Source: CAZFAT01 sp964517075
Lineage (GTDB): Bacteria; Acidobacteriota; Vicinamibacteria; Vicinamibacterales; SCN-69-37
DNA: 9,082 nt
NCBI GenBank assembly: GCA_964517075.1
Contig: CAZFAT010000342.1
Span: 1-9,082, forward strand
Direction of reading: 5' to 3'
This document shows, piece by piece, positions 1 to 7,032 of this stretch; position 1 is the stretch's first letter; each line of letters begins with the position of its first letter. The notes under the pieces are model-generated. The model was not told the origin of the DNA. It saw only the letters and a list, made by a program, of their open reading frames with translations, and made no database searches. Made by a program: the position numbers and the translations under genes.

Positions 1-1
1 G

Positions 2-802
2 GGCCGGGGCGGGCGCGGCGGCCGCGGCGCGCAGCGCGTCCGCAAAGTCGTGCTCGCCTGGGCGGACACGCGCAACGGGCAGGCGCAGCACGACTCGGTG
101 TCGCACGCGCTGGCGATCGTCGCGCGGCTGGGCTACGAATCCGGCGCCTACGACACCTACATCCGCACCGACTCGCACATCATCTCGAAGACGCCGACGA
201 AGACCGACGGCACGCCCGCGAGCGGCGGTCCGAATCTCAATAACGTCGATGCCATCTTCTTCATGGGCCACCGCGAGGTGCCAATCGACGCCAAACAGAA
301 GGAAGCGCTGCTGTCGTTCGTGCGTGACGATGGGAAGGGGTTCGTGGCGGCGCACGTCGGCCTGACGGCGTTCGAATCGTGGCCGGAGTTCGGCGAGCTG
401 ATCGGCGCCCGCTTCGACGGTCACCCGGTCAACGGGCCCGGGGTCGTGATCAATGAAGATCAGTCCTTCCCTGCCACGCGGCACCTGCCGGCGTCGTTTC
501 CGATGTCGGACGAGTTTTACCAGGCGCGAGAGTTCTCACGCGACAAGATCCATGTGCTCCTGCGGCTCGATCTGACCGGCGTCACCAATCCCGGCATTCG
601 CCGGACGGACGGCGATCATCCGCTGGCCTGGGCGAAAAGGTACGGCAAAGGCCGCGTCTTCTACGGATCGTTCGCGCACAGCCACGCCACCTGGGACATC
701 GCCGACGTGCAGCGGATGTACTACGAAGCAATCAAGTGGTCGCTCGGCATGACCGAGGCGCCCGTGACGCCGCACGCGATGCGCGGCGGCGCGCCACGGT
801 AA
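2..802 (+). CDS. ThuA-like domain protein, 5' end outside window
   Basis: This ThuA-family protein has a class I glutamine amidotransferase-like fold and is often linked to sugar metabolism; its exact reaction is unknown. The frame is open to the left edge, so the N-terminus, possibly with a signal peptide, lies outside. The first codons give a Gly/Arg-rich stretch leading into VRKVVLAWADTRNG. A GTG at 50 is possible but would start inside the first beta strand, so I read the gene as running in from the left. Family motifs follow in order: NNVDAIFFMGHRE, GKGFVAAHVGLTAF (the His of the AHVG turn), RFDGHPVN, MSDEFYQ with SRDKIHVLLRLD, and a C-terminal YGKGRVFYGSFAHSHATW block. About 15 Pro/Arg/Gly-rich residues follow. 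The stop lies 4 bp from the stop of the convergent citrate-synthase-like gene. The fold call is firm; the substrate cannot be told. Confidence 0.88.
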   Translation, partial: GRGGRGGRGAQRVRKVVLAWADTRNGQAQHDSVSHALAIVARLGYESGAYDTYIRTDSHIISKTPTKTDGTPASGGPNLNNVDAIFFMGHREVPIDAKQKEALLSFVRDDGKGFVAAHVGLTAFESWPEFGELIGARFDGHPVNGPGVVINEDQSFPATRHLPASFPMSDEFYQAREFSRDKIHVLLRLDLTGVTNPGIRRTDGDHPLAWAKRYGKGRVFYGSFAHSHATWDIADVQRMYYEAIKWSLGMTEAPVTPHAMRGGAPR

Positions 803-806
803 CGCG

Positions 807-1574
807 TCACTCCAGATCGCGCGCCGGCGGTCCGTCGTACGCGACCGGAATCCCGACTCGCATCGGCTTCTCTCGCTGGTACTCCTCGGCGACCTCCGCC
901 GTGAGTCCGGCCACGCGTCCGACCAGGAAGACGAGCTTGCCGAACGGCGGCGGGAACCCGAGATCGTGGAGCACGGCGGCCAGCGCGCCATCGATGTTGA
1001 TGGGCAGCGCCTTGCCTCGCGCCGTCAGCGCGGCTGCGACGGCTTCGAGAAACGCGATGCCGTCGCCGGCGACCCGCCGCGCGCGGGCGAGATCGAAGAG
1101 CGCGCGGGTACGCGGATCGACCGTATGGGTGCGATGGCCGAGGCCCGGCACCCGCCGCCCAGCCGCGCGCATCTCGTCGACCGTCCGGCCGGCGGCGTCG
1201 TCGATCGACAGCCGGTCAGCCCGACCGCGAGCCAGGCCGGCCGCGATCATCTCCATGCACGCCGACCCGGCACCGCCATGTTCGTCCCCGATCGCGAGCA
1301 GGCCCGCCGCGACCGCGGCCGAGAGGGATTGCCGGTTGCCCGAGGCGGCCAGCCTCGCGGCCGCGCACGACGGTGCTCCCGAGCCGTGATCGGACACGCC
1401 GACGAGAATCGCGTCGAGCAGGGCGCGCTCATCGGCCGTCGGCAGCTCGCTGCGGTGCAGCAGAAACAGCGTGTCGGTGAACGTGCAGCGCGCCATGAGC
1501 GCCGTGATGTCGTACCCACGAAGCCGAATCAGACCATCGCTGGTCTGGACGATCGCCGTGCGCCACGGTTCCAT
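807..1574 (-). CDS. Citrate synthase-family protein, citryl-CoA lyase type
   Basis: This 255-residue protein belongs to the citrate synthase superfamily but is much shorter than ordinary citrate synthase (about 370-430 residues). It matches the size of stand-alone citryl-CoA lyases such as those of Hydrogenobacter. Those enzymes cleave citryl-CoA to acetyl-CoA and oxaloacetate; related proteins act on similar acyl-CoAs. The three catalytic positions are visible: His99 in GDEHGGAGS, His147 in GLGHRTHTVDPR and Asp195 in PINIDGALAA. The C-terminus has the family's EEYQREKPMR and PVAYDGPP segments. I chose the ATG at 1574 because GAGG sits 6 nt upstream and because the open frame further upstream runs into the divergent CoA transferase gene. 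The divergent partner suggests that the transferase makes the CoA ester and this enzyme cleaves or forms its C-C bond. That is inference, and the real substrate may not be citrate. Confidence 0.85.
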   Translation of the reverse strand: MEPWRTAIVQTSDGLIRLRGYDITALMARCTFTDTLFLLHRSELPTADERALLDAILVGVSDHGSGAPSCAAARLAASGNRQSLSAAVAAGLLAIGDEHGGAGSACMEMIAAGLARGRADRLSIDDAAGRTVDEMRAAGRRVPGLGHRTHTVDPRTRALFDLARARRVAGDGIAFLEAVAAALTARGKALPINIDGALAAVLHDLGFPPPFGKLVFLVGRVAGLTAEVAEEYQREKPMRVGIPVAYDGPPARDLE

Positions 1575-1649
1575 GAGTGACCTCGTCCGGCCGCACGCGC
1601 CATGAACTCGTCGGAGATCCGGCGGCGGCCGGCCGGTAGTGTACGGCCT

Positions 1650-1678
1650 GTGACGACGGCGCTCCAGCCTGTTACCGT
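1650..1678 (+). promoter_or_regulatory. Sigma70-like promoter for CoA transferase gene
   Basis: GTGACG (1650-1655) and TACCGT (1673-1678) are separated by exactly 17 bp and resemble TTGACA/TATAAT. Transcription would begin at or next to the GTG at 1686, giving a leaderless or nearly leaderless mRNA. This agrees with the absence of a Shine-Dalgarno sequence there. No experimental support is available. Confidence 0.45.
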
Positions 1679-1685
1679 AGCGGAC

Positions 1686-2882
1686 GTGAGCGACGCCACG
1701 TCCCGGCCGCTGGAGGGCATTCGCGTCCTCGATCTCTCGCGCATGGTGGCCGGGGGCGTCTGCGGCATGCTGCTCGCCGACTTCGGAGCCGAGGTCGTCA
1801 AGATTGAACAACCCGGCATGGGCGATCCGCTGCGCCGCTGGACCACCGATGGGCAGGACCTCTGGTGGCGGGTGTACGCGCGTAACAAACGTTTTGTGAC
1901 GCTCGACTTGAAGTCGGCGGAGGGCCGCGCGCTGCTCCTCGATCTCGTGCCGCGCTTCGACGTGATGATCGAGTCGTTCGTCCCGGGGGGCCTCGAGAAC
2001 CTTGGGCTCGGTTGGGACGTGCTCGAGCCGTTGCACCCCAATCTCATCCTGGCCCGCATCTCCGGCTGGGGTCAGACGGGCCCCGATCGCGGCCGGCCGG
2101 GATTTGGCACGCTGATCGAGGCCGCGAGCGGTCTGGCGGCGATGAACGGCGAGCCGGGCGGCGCGCCCATCGTGCCAGCATTTCCTCTCGCCGACATGTC
2201 GGCCGCGCTGTACACGGCGCAGGCCATCACGATGGCGCTCTATCACCGCGACGTCCGGGGCGGGCGCGGGCAGACGATCGACGTCTCCCTCTTCGAGTCA
2301 CTGTTCTCGCTGCTCGGGCCACTGCCAGCCGAACACGCGGCGACCGGCCGCGTCCGGACGCGGGACGGGAGCCGCTCCGGAAACTCGAGTCCCCGCGGCT
2401 GCTACCGGACGTCGGACGGACAGTGGATTGCGCTGAGCGGCTCGACGCCGAAGATGGCCGAGCGCGTGCTTCGAGCCTGGGGGCTGGAGCCCCTCCTCGC
2501 CGATCCGCGTTTCGCCACGAACGACGCGCGCGTGCGGCACGCGCGCGACATGGATCGCGCGCTGTCGGACGCCATCGCCGCGCGCGACCTCGGCGAGAAC
2601 CTCGAGATCATCCGGGCCCACGACCTGACCGCCGTGCCCGTCCAGACGATCGCCGACATCGAGCGCGATCCGCACTGGACGGCGCGGGGCCTGCTGGTGG
2701 ACATCCCGTCGGACGACCACGTCGTGCGGATGCACGCCGTGGTCCCTCGCCTGTCAACGACGCCGGGCCGGATCGACCACGCCGGCGGCGCACTCGGACA
2801 GGACACCGATCCGTTCCTGACGAAGGAGCTGGGCCTGTCCTCAACCGCTCTCGCCGAACTGCGCGCGCGCGGCATCATCTGA
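1686..2882 (+). CDS. CaiB/BaiF family class III CoA transferase
   Basis: Class III CoA transferases move CoA from an acyl-CoA donor to a carboxylic acid through an aspartyl thioester. The protein shows the family N-terminus RPLEGIRVLDLSRMVAG, then LLADFGAEVVKIEQP and GDPLRRW, the RNKRFVTLDLKS block and the ISGWGQTGPDRGRPGFG segment. The catalytic Asp is residue 170 in PLADMSAALYTAQ, almost the same position as Asp169 of formyl-CoA transferase. At 398 residues the length is normal. I prefer the GTG at 1686: homology begins about 7 residues later, and TACCGT ends 7 nt upstream in a promoter with an optimal spacer. An in-frame ATG at 1602 and a GTG at 1650 would add unconserved residues, and the GTG lies in the putative -35 box. 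It is divergent from the citryl-CoA lyase-type gene. The substrate cannot be read from the sequence. Confidence 0.9.
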   Translation: MSDATSRPLEGIRVLDLSRMVAGGVCGMLLADFGAEVVKIEQPGMGDPLRRWTTDGQDLWWRVYARNKRFVTLDLKSAEGRALLLDLVPRFDVMIESFVPGGLENLGLGWDVLEPLHPNLILARISGWGQTGPDRGRPGFGTLIEAASGLAAMNGEPGGAPIVPAFPLADMSAALYTAQAITMALYHRDVRGGRGQTIDVSLFESLFSLLGPLPAEHAATGRVRTRDGSRSGNSSPRGCYRTSDGQWIALSGSTPKMAERVLRAWGLEPLLADPRFATNDARVRHARDMDRALSDAIAARDLGENLEIIRAHDLTAVPVQTIADIERDPHWTARGLLVDIPSDDHVVRMHAVVPRLSTTPGRIDHAGGALGQDTDPFLTKELGLSSTALAELRARGII

Positions 2883-2942
2883 ACAGGCTTCCCGCTCGCA
2901 CACGAGGAGCTTCGAGGACCGTCACGGCTGCTGGCTGGTTTG

Positions 2943-2952
2943 GCGAGCTCGC
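2943..2952. promoter_or_regulatory. Perfect 10-bp palindrome in a promoter spacer
   Basis: GCGAGCTCGC is a perfect inverted repeat lying just upstream of the TATAAC -10 element of the dehydrogenase pseudogene, where a repressor would overlap RNA polymerase. It may be a relic operator. Short GC palindromes also occur by chance in DNA of this composition. Confidence 0.25.
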
Positions 2953-2957
2953 TTCGA

Positions 2958-2963
2958 TATAAC
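2958..2963 (+). promoter_or_regulatory. -10 element upstream of dehydrogenase pseudogene
   Basis: TATAAC is the most AT-rich hexamer of this intergenic region and lies 24 bp before the ATG at 2982. The -35 is poor: CTGGTT at 2935-2940 with a 17-bp spacer. Just downstream, AGGA at 2971-2974 forms a ribosome binding site 7 nt from the ATG. The expression signals therefore seem to survive although the gene is broken. Confidence 0.4.
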
Positions 2964-2981
2964 TTGCGTGAGGAACATGCC

Positions 2982-3235
2982 ATGGATGAAAAGCACGTGT
3001 GGCTCATTACCGGCGCGAGTCGCGGCTTGGGCGTCGACATTGCCAAGGCCGCCTTGGCTGCCGGCCACGCGGTTGTCGCGACTGCGTCAAGCTCGTCGCA
3101 CTCAAGGAACCGCCCACGCGCTTCGCAGCCGGTGCCGACGCCGTGCAGACGTTCGAGGCAAAGGCCACCACGCTGCTCGCCCAGGCCAGGGCGCACCGCG
3201 AGGTGTCCACCTCCCTCGCCTTTCAAGACCCCTGA
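2982..3235 (+). pseudogene. Short-chain dehydrogenase (SDR), internally deleted and frameshifted
   Basis: The gene begins MDEKHVWLITGASRGLG, a complete Rossmann first strand with the NAD(P)-binding TGxxxGxG motif, and continues to about residue 33 (GHAVVAT). The reading then turns into Ser/Arg/Pro-rich noise. In the +2 frame a typical SDR C-terminus follows at once, with LVALKEPPTRFAAGADAVQ and ATTLLAQARAHREVSTSLAF, then a stop at 3233-3235. The join lies near 3080-3095. The dimerisation and catalytic core (Asn-Ser-Tyr-x-x-x-Lys) is absent. Relatives of this subfamily are about 280 residues, so roughly 200 codons are missing and the remaining ends are out of frame. The start is set by AGGA 7 nt upstream. 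It cannot make a working enzyme. A sequencing or assembly error could cause a frameshift, but it would hardly remove about 600 bp from the middle. Confidence 0.85.
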
Positions 3236-3245
3236 CGAGAAGTGT

Positions 3246-3480
3246 CAGCCGCCCAATCCATCAATCCGCAGCCGGCGCGACGGCCCTCCGGACGCCAGCG
3301 TCTTCCCAATCCCCTCCGTCCCGTCCTCGATCTCCGTCCAGTCGCGGTCCGTCGAGCGCGCGGAACACACGCCGGCCCCACGTCGGCCAGTGCTCGAGAT
3401 TGAGCACGCGCACGCAGTGTCGCGGCCATGCGCTCCGCAATCTCGCGCGTGGACCCGAAGCGACCGCCGCCCCCGTCTAC
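3246..3480 (-). pseudogene. Possible decayed coding remnant spread over three frames
   Basis: Between the SDR remnant and the enolase-family gene no intact gene is credible. Read on the minus strand, however, three consecutive pieces look protein-like. The first is FGSTREIAERMAATL (about 3480-3415), the second VLNLEHWPTWGRRVF (about 3415-3350), in a different frame, and the third DWTEIEDGTEGIGKTL (about 3350-3246) in the remaining frame, ending at a stop near 3246. In each piece most codons end in G or C, as in real genes here. Two frameshifts would join them. I do not recognise the family. It may be a remnant, or chance in GC-rich DNA. Confidence 0.3.
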
Positions 3481-3483
3481 AAT
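3478..3483 (+). promoter_or_regulatory. -10 element for the enolase/MetE-core operon
   Basis: TACAAT is a five-of-six match to TATAAT, 19 bp before the ATG at 3503. It implies a transcript start around 3490 and a very short leader. No good -35 is found at 16-18 bp. Because the hexamer overlaps the alternative ATG at 3482, it also argues that translation begins at 3503. Confidence 0.4.
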
Positions 3484-3502
3484 GGGTCGCGACCGAAATC
3501 CG

Positions 3503-4960
3503 ATGCGCCTCGCCCTGAAAGACTCCCGGCTCGGTCTGCGCAACTCGACGACGCGCATCCCCTTCCGCTACGGCGTGGCGTCCCTCACCCGCTGCCCGCA
3601 GGCCATCGTCCGCGTCACGATCGAGTGCGGCGGCCAGGTCCGTGACGGCTTCAGCGGCGACTGCCTGCCGCCGAGCTGGTTCGACAAGTCGCCCGCCAGG
3701 AACTTCGAGCAGCAGCTGGACGACATGCTCCGCGTGATCGCGCTGTCCCAGCGGGTCTATGCGGACGCGTTCGCCTCCCCCACGGCCTTCTTCCCGGCCT
3801 GGCTGGCCTGCCACGACGAGATCCGGAACGCCTGCGACGTCCTCGGCGCGCCGCCGCTCCTCGCAAGCTTCGGATCCAGCTTGCTGGAACGCGCCGTCAT
3901 CGATGCCGTGTGCCGCCGCCATGACGTCAGCTTTGCCCGGGCAGTACGCGAGAATCTGCTCGGGATCGACGCCGGGCTGGTTCACGCCGATCTCCGCGGA
4001 GTGACACCGGCGGACTGGCTGCCGGCCAAGCCGCTGCGCTCCATTTTCGTCCGCCAGACGGTGGGCATGGGCGATGCGCTCCTGGTGGCGGACATTGCGC
4101 CCGGCGAAGGCGTGGGTGACGGCCGGCCGCAGGCGCTCGAGGAGTACGTCACACGTCAGGGCGTGCGCTACGGCAAGGTCAAGGTGGCGAACCGCCTCGA
4201 GCAGGATCTCGATCGGCTGACGCGCGTCGCTCGTCTGTGGCAGCAGCATCGCGGCCGCGACTATCGACTGACGCTGGACGGCAACGAGCAGTACAAACAC
4301 GCCGACGAGTTTGATGCCTTGATCGACGGGATCCGGGCCTCGCCCGATCTGGCGACGCTCTGGGACAACATTCTGGCCATCGAGCAGCCGTTCGACCGCG
4401 CCATCGCGCTGACGCCGGCGTGCGCGACGGCGGTCCGGACGGTATCGCGCGCGAAGCCGGTCATCATCGACGAGTCCGACGACGCGCTGGACGCGTATCC
4501 GCGTGCCCTCGCCGCCGGCTATCGCGGCGTCAGCAGCAAGAACTGCAAAGGCGCCCTCAAGAGCCTGCTGAACGCCGGCCTCACCTGGGTCGCGAACGAC
4601 AGCGGTCGTCAACACGACTTCCTCATGACCGGCGAGGACCTCTGCTCCGTCGGGGTCGTCCCCGTGCAGTCGGACCTCTGCCTCGCCGCGACGCTCGGCC
4701 TCGATCACGTGGAACGCAACGGCCACCACTACCACCCGGGCCTGAGCTACCTGCCCGACGCGGTCCGCGAGGCGGCGCTCACGGCGCATCCCGACTTCTA
4801 CACCCGCGAGCACGGCGTCGTTGCGCCGCATATCCGTGACGGACGTTTCGACATCGGCTCGCTGCAGTGTGCGGGCTTCGGGTTCGCGGTCGAGCCCGAC
4901 ATGTCCACGATGGAGGCGCCCGATCGGTGGACATTCGCGTCGCTGTGGGAGTCCCCATGA
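3503..4960 (+). CDS. Enolase-superfamily enzyme (mandelate racemase/muconate lactonizing type)
   Basis: Enolase-superfamily enzymes remove a proton next to a carboxylate and stabilise the enolate with a Mg2+ ion; the outcome is dehydration, racemisation or cycloisomerisation. The C-terminal barrel residues can be placed. KVK at 225-227 carries the strand-2 lysine base, and LDGNEQY has metal-binding Asp259. AIEQPF has Glu294, IIDESDD has Asp323/Glu324, and SSKNCKG has Lys346 or Lys349 on the expected sixth strand. This layout fits the muconate lactonizing/dipeptide epimerase-like subgroup better than enolase proper. At 485 residues it is longer than the usual 360-400; the N-terminal capping region (about 1-200) holds the extra length. 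I chose the ATG at 3503 because TACAAT overlaps the earlier in-frame ATG at 3482. The stop overlaps the next start (ATGA), so the two proteins are probably made together. Substrate unknown. Confidence 0.85.
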   Translation: MRLALKDSRLGLRNSTTRIPFRYGVASLTRCPQAIVRVTIECGGQVRDGFSGDCLPPSWFDKSPARNFEQQLDDMLRVIALSQRVYADAFASPTAFFPAWLACHDEIRNACDVLGAPPLLASFGSSLLERAVIDAVCRRHDVSFARAVRENLLGIDAGLVHADLRGVTPADWLPAKPLRSIFVRQTVGMGDALLVADIAPGEGVGDGRPQALEEYVTRQGVRYGKVKVANRLEQDLDRLTRVARLWQQHRGRDYRLTLDGNEQYKHADEFDALIDGIRASPDLATLWDNILAIEQPFDRAIALTPACATAVRTVSRAKPVIIDESDDALDAYPRALAAGYRGVSSKNCKGALKSLLNAGLTWVANDSGRQHDFLMTGEDLCSVGVVPVQSDLCLAATLGLDHVERNGHHYHPGLSYLPDAVREAALTAHPDFYTREHGVVAPHIRDGRFDIGSLQCAGFGFAVEPDMSTMEAPDRWTFASLWESP

Positions 4961-5967
4961 CCATCAACACGACCGTCGTCGGCAGTTATCCCGTTCCCAC
5001 GTGGCTGCGCGTCCTCAGCACGCGCGAGAGTCTCCGCGACGCAATGATCGCCGTGATCAAGACGCAGGAGCTCGCGGGCATCGACGTCGTCGCCGACGGC
5101 GAGCTGTATCGCTGGGACATCAACCACGCCGAGACGAACGGGATGATCGACTACTTCCTGCGGCCGCTGGACGGGGTGTCCACGGCGCTGACGCGCGAGC
5201 AGCTCGAGCGCTGGCGCGGGCAGACCGGGCAGCAGTTTCGCGCGGCGCCGCCCGGCGTGGTCACCGGCGCGATTGGCGGCGGCCGCCTGAACCTCGAGCG
5301 CGACTACCTGCTCTTCCGCGATCTCACGACGCACCCGAAGAAGTTCACGGTCACCAGCCCGTACATGCTCGCGAAAACCGTGAGCGACGAGCACTACCGC
5401 GACCTCCGCCAGCTCGTGCTGGCGCTGGCGGACGTGCTGCGGGCCCAGCTCCGGGCGATTGATGCGGACATCGTCCAGGTGGACGAGGCCAACGTCACCG
5501 GCCACGCCGAGGACGGCCCGATGGCCGCCGAAGGCATCAACCGCGTGCTCGAGGGCGTGCAGCGCGAGAAAGCGGTGCACCTCTGCTACGGCAACTACGG
5601 CGGTCAGACGATTCAGCAAGGCACGTATCAGAAGCTGATCGAGTTTCTGAATCTGCTGCACTGCGATCACCTCGTGCTCGAGATGGCGCGCCGACCCGAT
5701 CACGAGCTGCCCTGGCTGAAGGACGTGCGGCCCGAGATCGGCCTCGGCATCGGCGTGATCGACATCAAGGACAACGAGGTCGAATCCACCGACACGGTCG
5801 CCCGGCGCATCGAACGCGCGGTCCGCGTGCTCGGCCCCGGCCGCGTCCGCTACGTGCACCCGGACTGTGGCTTCTGGATGTTGCCCCGGAGCTCCGCCGA
5901 CGCCAAGATGCGGGCGCTCGTGGCCGGACGCGATCTGTTCGAGGGCCGGTCGGCCCGCCACGCATAA
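4957..5967 (+). CDS. MetE-core (cobalamin-independent methionine synthase C-terminal domain) protein
   Basis: This 336-residue protein corresponds to the catalytic C-terminal barrel of MetE, without the N-terminal half of the 750-residue enzyme. MetE transfers a methyl group to a zinc-bound homocysteine thiol. Stand-alone cores include the folate-independent Mes families and alkyl transferases such as epoxyalkane:coenzyme M transferase. The zinc site is intact: His208 and Cys210 in AVHLCYGNY, Glu242 in LVLEMAR and Cys304 in HPDCGF. VGSYPVP opens the barrel, and QVDEANV (Asp176-Glu177) matches the QIDEPAL loop of MetE, with the Pro-Ala replaced. The ATG is fixed by GGGAG 5 nt upstream and by the 4-bp ATGA overlap with the enolase-family gene. 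Coupling to that gene suggests thiol-dependent alkyl transfer or cleavage in a catabolic route rather than ordinary methionine synthesis. That last step is inference. Confidence 0.87.
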   Translation: MTINTTVVGSYPVPTWLRVLSTRESLRDAMIAVIKTQELAGIDVVADGELYRWDINHAETNGMIDYFLRPLDGVSTALTREQLERWRGQTGQQFRAAPPGVVTGAIGGGRLNLERDYLLFRDLTTHPKKFTVTSPYMLAKTVSDEHYRDLRQLVLALADVLRAQLRAIDADIVQVDEANVTGHAEDGPMAAEGINRVLEGVQREKAVHLCYGNYGGQTIQQGTYQKLIEFLNLLHCDHLVLEMARRPDHELPWLKDVRPEIGLGIGVIDIKDNEVESTDTVARRIERAVRVLGPGRVRYVHPDCGFWMLPRSSADAKMRALVAGRDLFEGRSARHA

Positions 5968-5994
5968 GGGATCATGAGCCCGTTCACCCTTCCT

Positions 5995-6007
5995 ACCCGT
6001 TCGGGCG
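5995..6007 (+). promoter_or_regulatory. 13-bp motif upstream of the active protease (copy 1)
   Basis: ACCCGTTCGGGCG lies 35 bp before the ATG at 6042. Its core CCCG-TT-CGGG is an imperfect palindrome. The half CCCGTTC also occurs 17 bp earlier at 5979-5985. An identical 13-mer lies upstream of the pseudoprotease gene (8374-8386). It could be an operator shared by both genes. Chance 13-mer repeats are expected in a window of this size, so position is the main argument. Confidence 0.25.
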
Positions 6008-6041
6008 ATGCCGCGCGGTTGGCCACGTGCGACGATCCGTC

Positions 6042-6989
6042 ATGGCCGCGATCCATCCCCACACCACCGACGCTGCCCTCCTCGACGCCTACTCCGACGC
6101 CGTCGTCCGCGCCATCGGCGCGGTCGCGCCCGCCGTCGTGAAGCTGGAAGTCGGCCGGCAGGGCGCCGGATCGGGATTCCTGTTCACCGCCGACGGCCTC
6201 ACGATCACGAACAGCCACGTCGTGCACGGCGCCACGCACGTTCGGGTCACCTTCGCGGACGGCGAGACCGCACGCGGCGAGGTCCTCGGCGAGGATCCGG
6301 ACACGGACGTCGCGGTGGTTCGCGTCGCCGGCAACCGGCTGCCGTTCGCGTCGCTCGGCGACTCGGGCGCGCTCAGGGTGGGGCAGATTGCGATCGCCAT
6401 CGGCAATCCCTACGGCTTCGACTGCACGGTCACGACCGGCGTCATCAGCGCGCTGGGCCGTACGCTGCGCGCGCGCTCCGGCCGGCTGATGGACGACGTG
6501 CTGCAGACGGATGCGGCGCTGAATCCCGGCAACTCGGGCGGGCCGCTCGTGACGTCGGCCGGTGAAGTCATTGGCGTGAATACCGCCATGATTCTGCCGG
6601 CACAGGGCCTGTCCTTCGCGATTGCCAGCAACACGGTGGGCTTTGTCGTGTCACGCCTGCTGCGCGACGGACGGATCCGAAGGAGCTACCTGGGTGTGGC
6701 CGGACGGACCGCTCCCGTCTCGCGGCGCCTCGCGCGCCATCACCAGCTCGCGATCTCGGCGGCCGTCCGCGTGGAGACGGTCGAACCGTCCAGTCCCGCC
6801 TCCGCGGCTGGCCTGCGTGGCGGCGATCTCATCTTCACCGTCGACCAGCAACCGGTCACCGGCATTGACAGCCTCCACCGGCTTCTCACCGAAGACCGCA
6901 TCGGCCATGCGACGCCGCTCGGCGTTCTCCGCAGAGCCGAACGGCTGCAGCTCATCGTCGTGCCCTGGGAGGACAGGGCAAGGAACTGA
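6042..6989 (+). CDS. S1C (HtrA/Deg-like) serine protease with PDZ domain
   Basis: This is a chymotrypsin-fold serine protease of the Deg/HtrA family, which degrades or senses misfolded proteins. The full triad is present: His59 in TNSHVV, Asp89 in DPDTDVAVV and Ser165 in NPGNSGGPLV. The Gly-Asn-Ser-Gly-Gly context supplies the oxyanion hole. QGLSFAIAS is the usual strand after it. A single PDZ domain spans about 218-308, opened by RRSYLGVAG and including SPASAAGLRGGDLIFTVD. No signal peptide or membrane segment is visible, unlike periplasmic DegP, so it is probably cytoplasmic. The 315-residue ATG start at 6042 is preferred; a GTG at 6027 would add five residues, and neither has a Shine-Dalgarno sequence. 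It converges on the regulator gene 43 bp downstream and is paralogous to the inactive protein encoded at 7449-8336. Confidence 0.92.
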   Translation: MAAIHPHTTDAALLDAYSDAVVRAIGAVAPAVVKLEVGRQGAGSGFLFTADGLTITNSHVVHGATHVRVTFADGETARGEVLGEDPDTDVAVVRVAGNRLPFASLGDSGALRVGQIAIAIGNPYGFDCTVTTGVISALGRTLRARSGRLMDDVLQTDAALNPGNSGGPLVTSAGEVIGVNTAMILPAQGLSFAIASNTVGFVVSRLLRDGRIRRSYLGVAGRTAPVSRRLARHHQLAISAAVRVETVEPSSPASAAGLRGGDLIFTVDQQPVTGIDSLHRLLTEDRIGHATPLGVLRRAERLQLIVVPWEDRARN

Positions 6990-6998
6990 CGCGAGAAA

Positions 6999-7012
6999 GG
7001 TACGAGGTACGA
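6999..7012 (+). repeat. Tandem heptamer GGTACGA x2 in convergent intergenic gap
   Basis: GGTACGA occurs twice head to tail, and a one-mismatch copy, GGTTCGA, follows at 7022-7028. The repeat sits in the 43-bp gap between the convergent protease and regulator genes. I see no clear hairpin with a T-run there, so no terminator is called. Confidence 0.5.
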
Positions 7013-7032
7013 GCGTGCGCAGGTTCGAGGAT

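Noticed and set aside
1..45. GC-rich repeat tract at the left edge
   Set aside because: It translates in frame as a Gly/Arg-rich stretch of the ThuA-like protein, so it is better explained as low-complexity coding sequence than as a separate repeat element.
1575..2246. Minus-strand extension of the citryl-CoA lyase-type gene upstream of 1574
   Set aside because: It lies antisense to the conserved CoA transferase sequence and would add 224 residues with no recognisable domain. The ATG at 1574 has its own GAGG.
3245..4831. Long open frame of 528 codons on the minus strand opposite the enolase-family gene
   Set aside because: It is an antisense shadow: the protein is His/Arg/Val-rich without domain motifs, while the plus-strand frame shows all enolase-superfamily ligands. 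Its last part overlaps the possible remnant described at 3246-3480.
4798..5961. Long open frame of 387 codons on the minus strand opposite the MetE-core gene
   Set aside because: Low-complexity His/Val/Ala/Asp composition typical of the reverse complement of a GC-rich gene. The plus strand carries a complete zinc site.
6990..7032. Possible bidirectional terminator between the convergent protease and regulator genes
   Set aside because: Only tandem GGTACGA repeats are present; there is no stable inverted repeat followed by a T-run on either strand.
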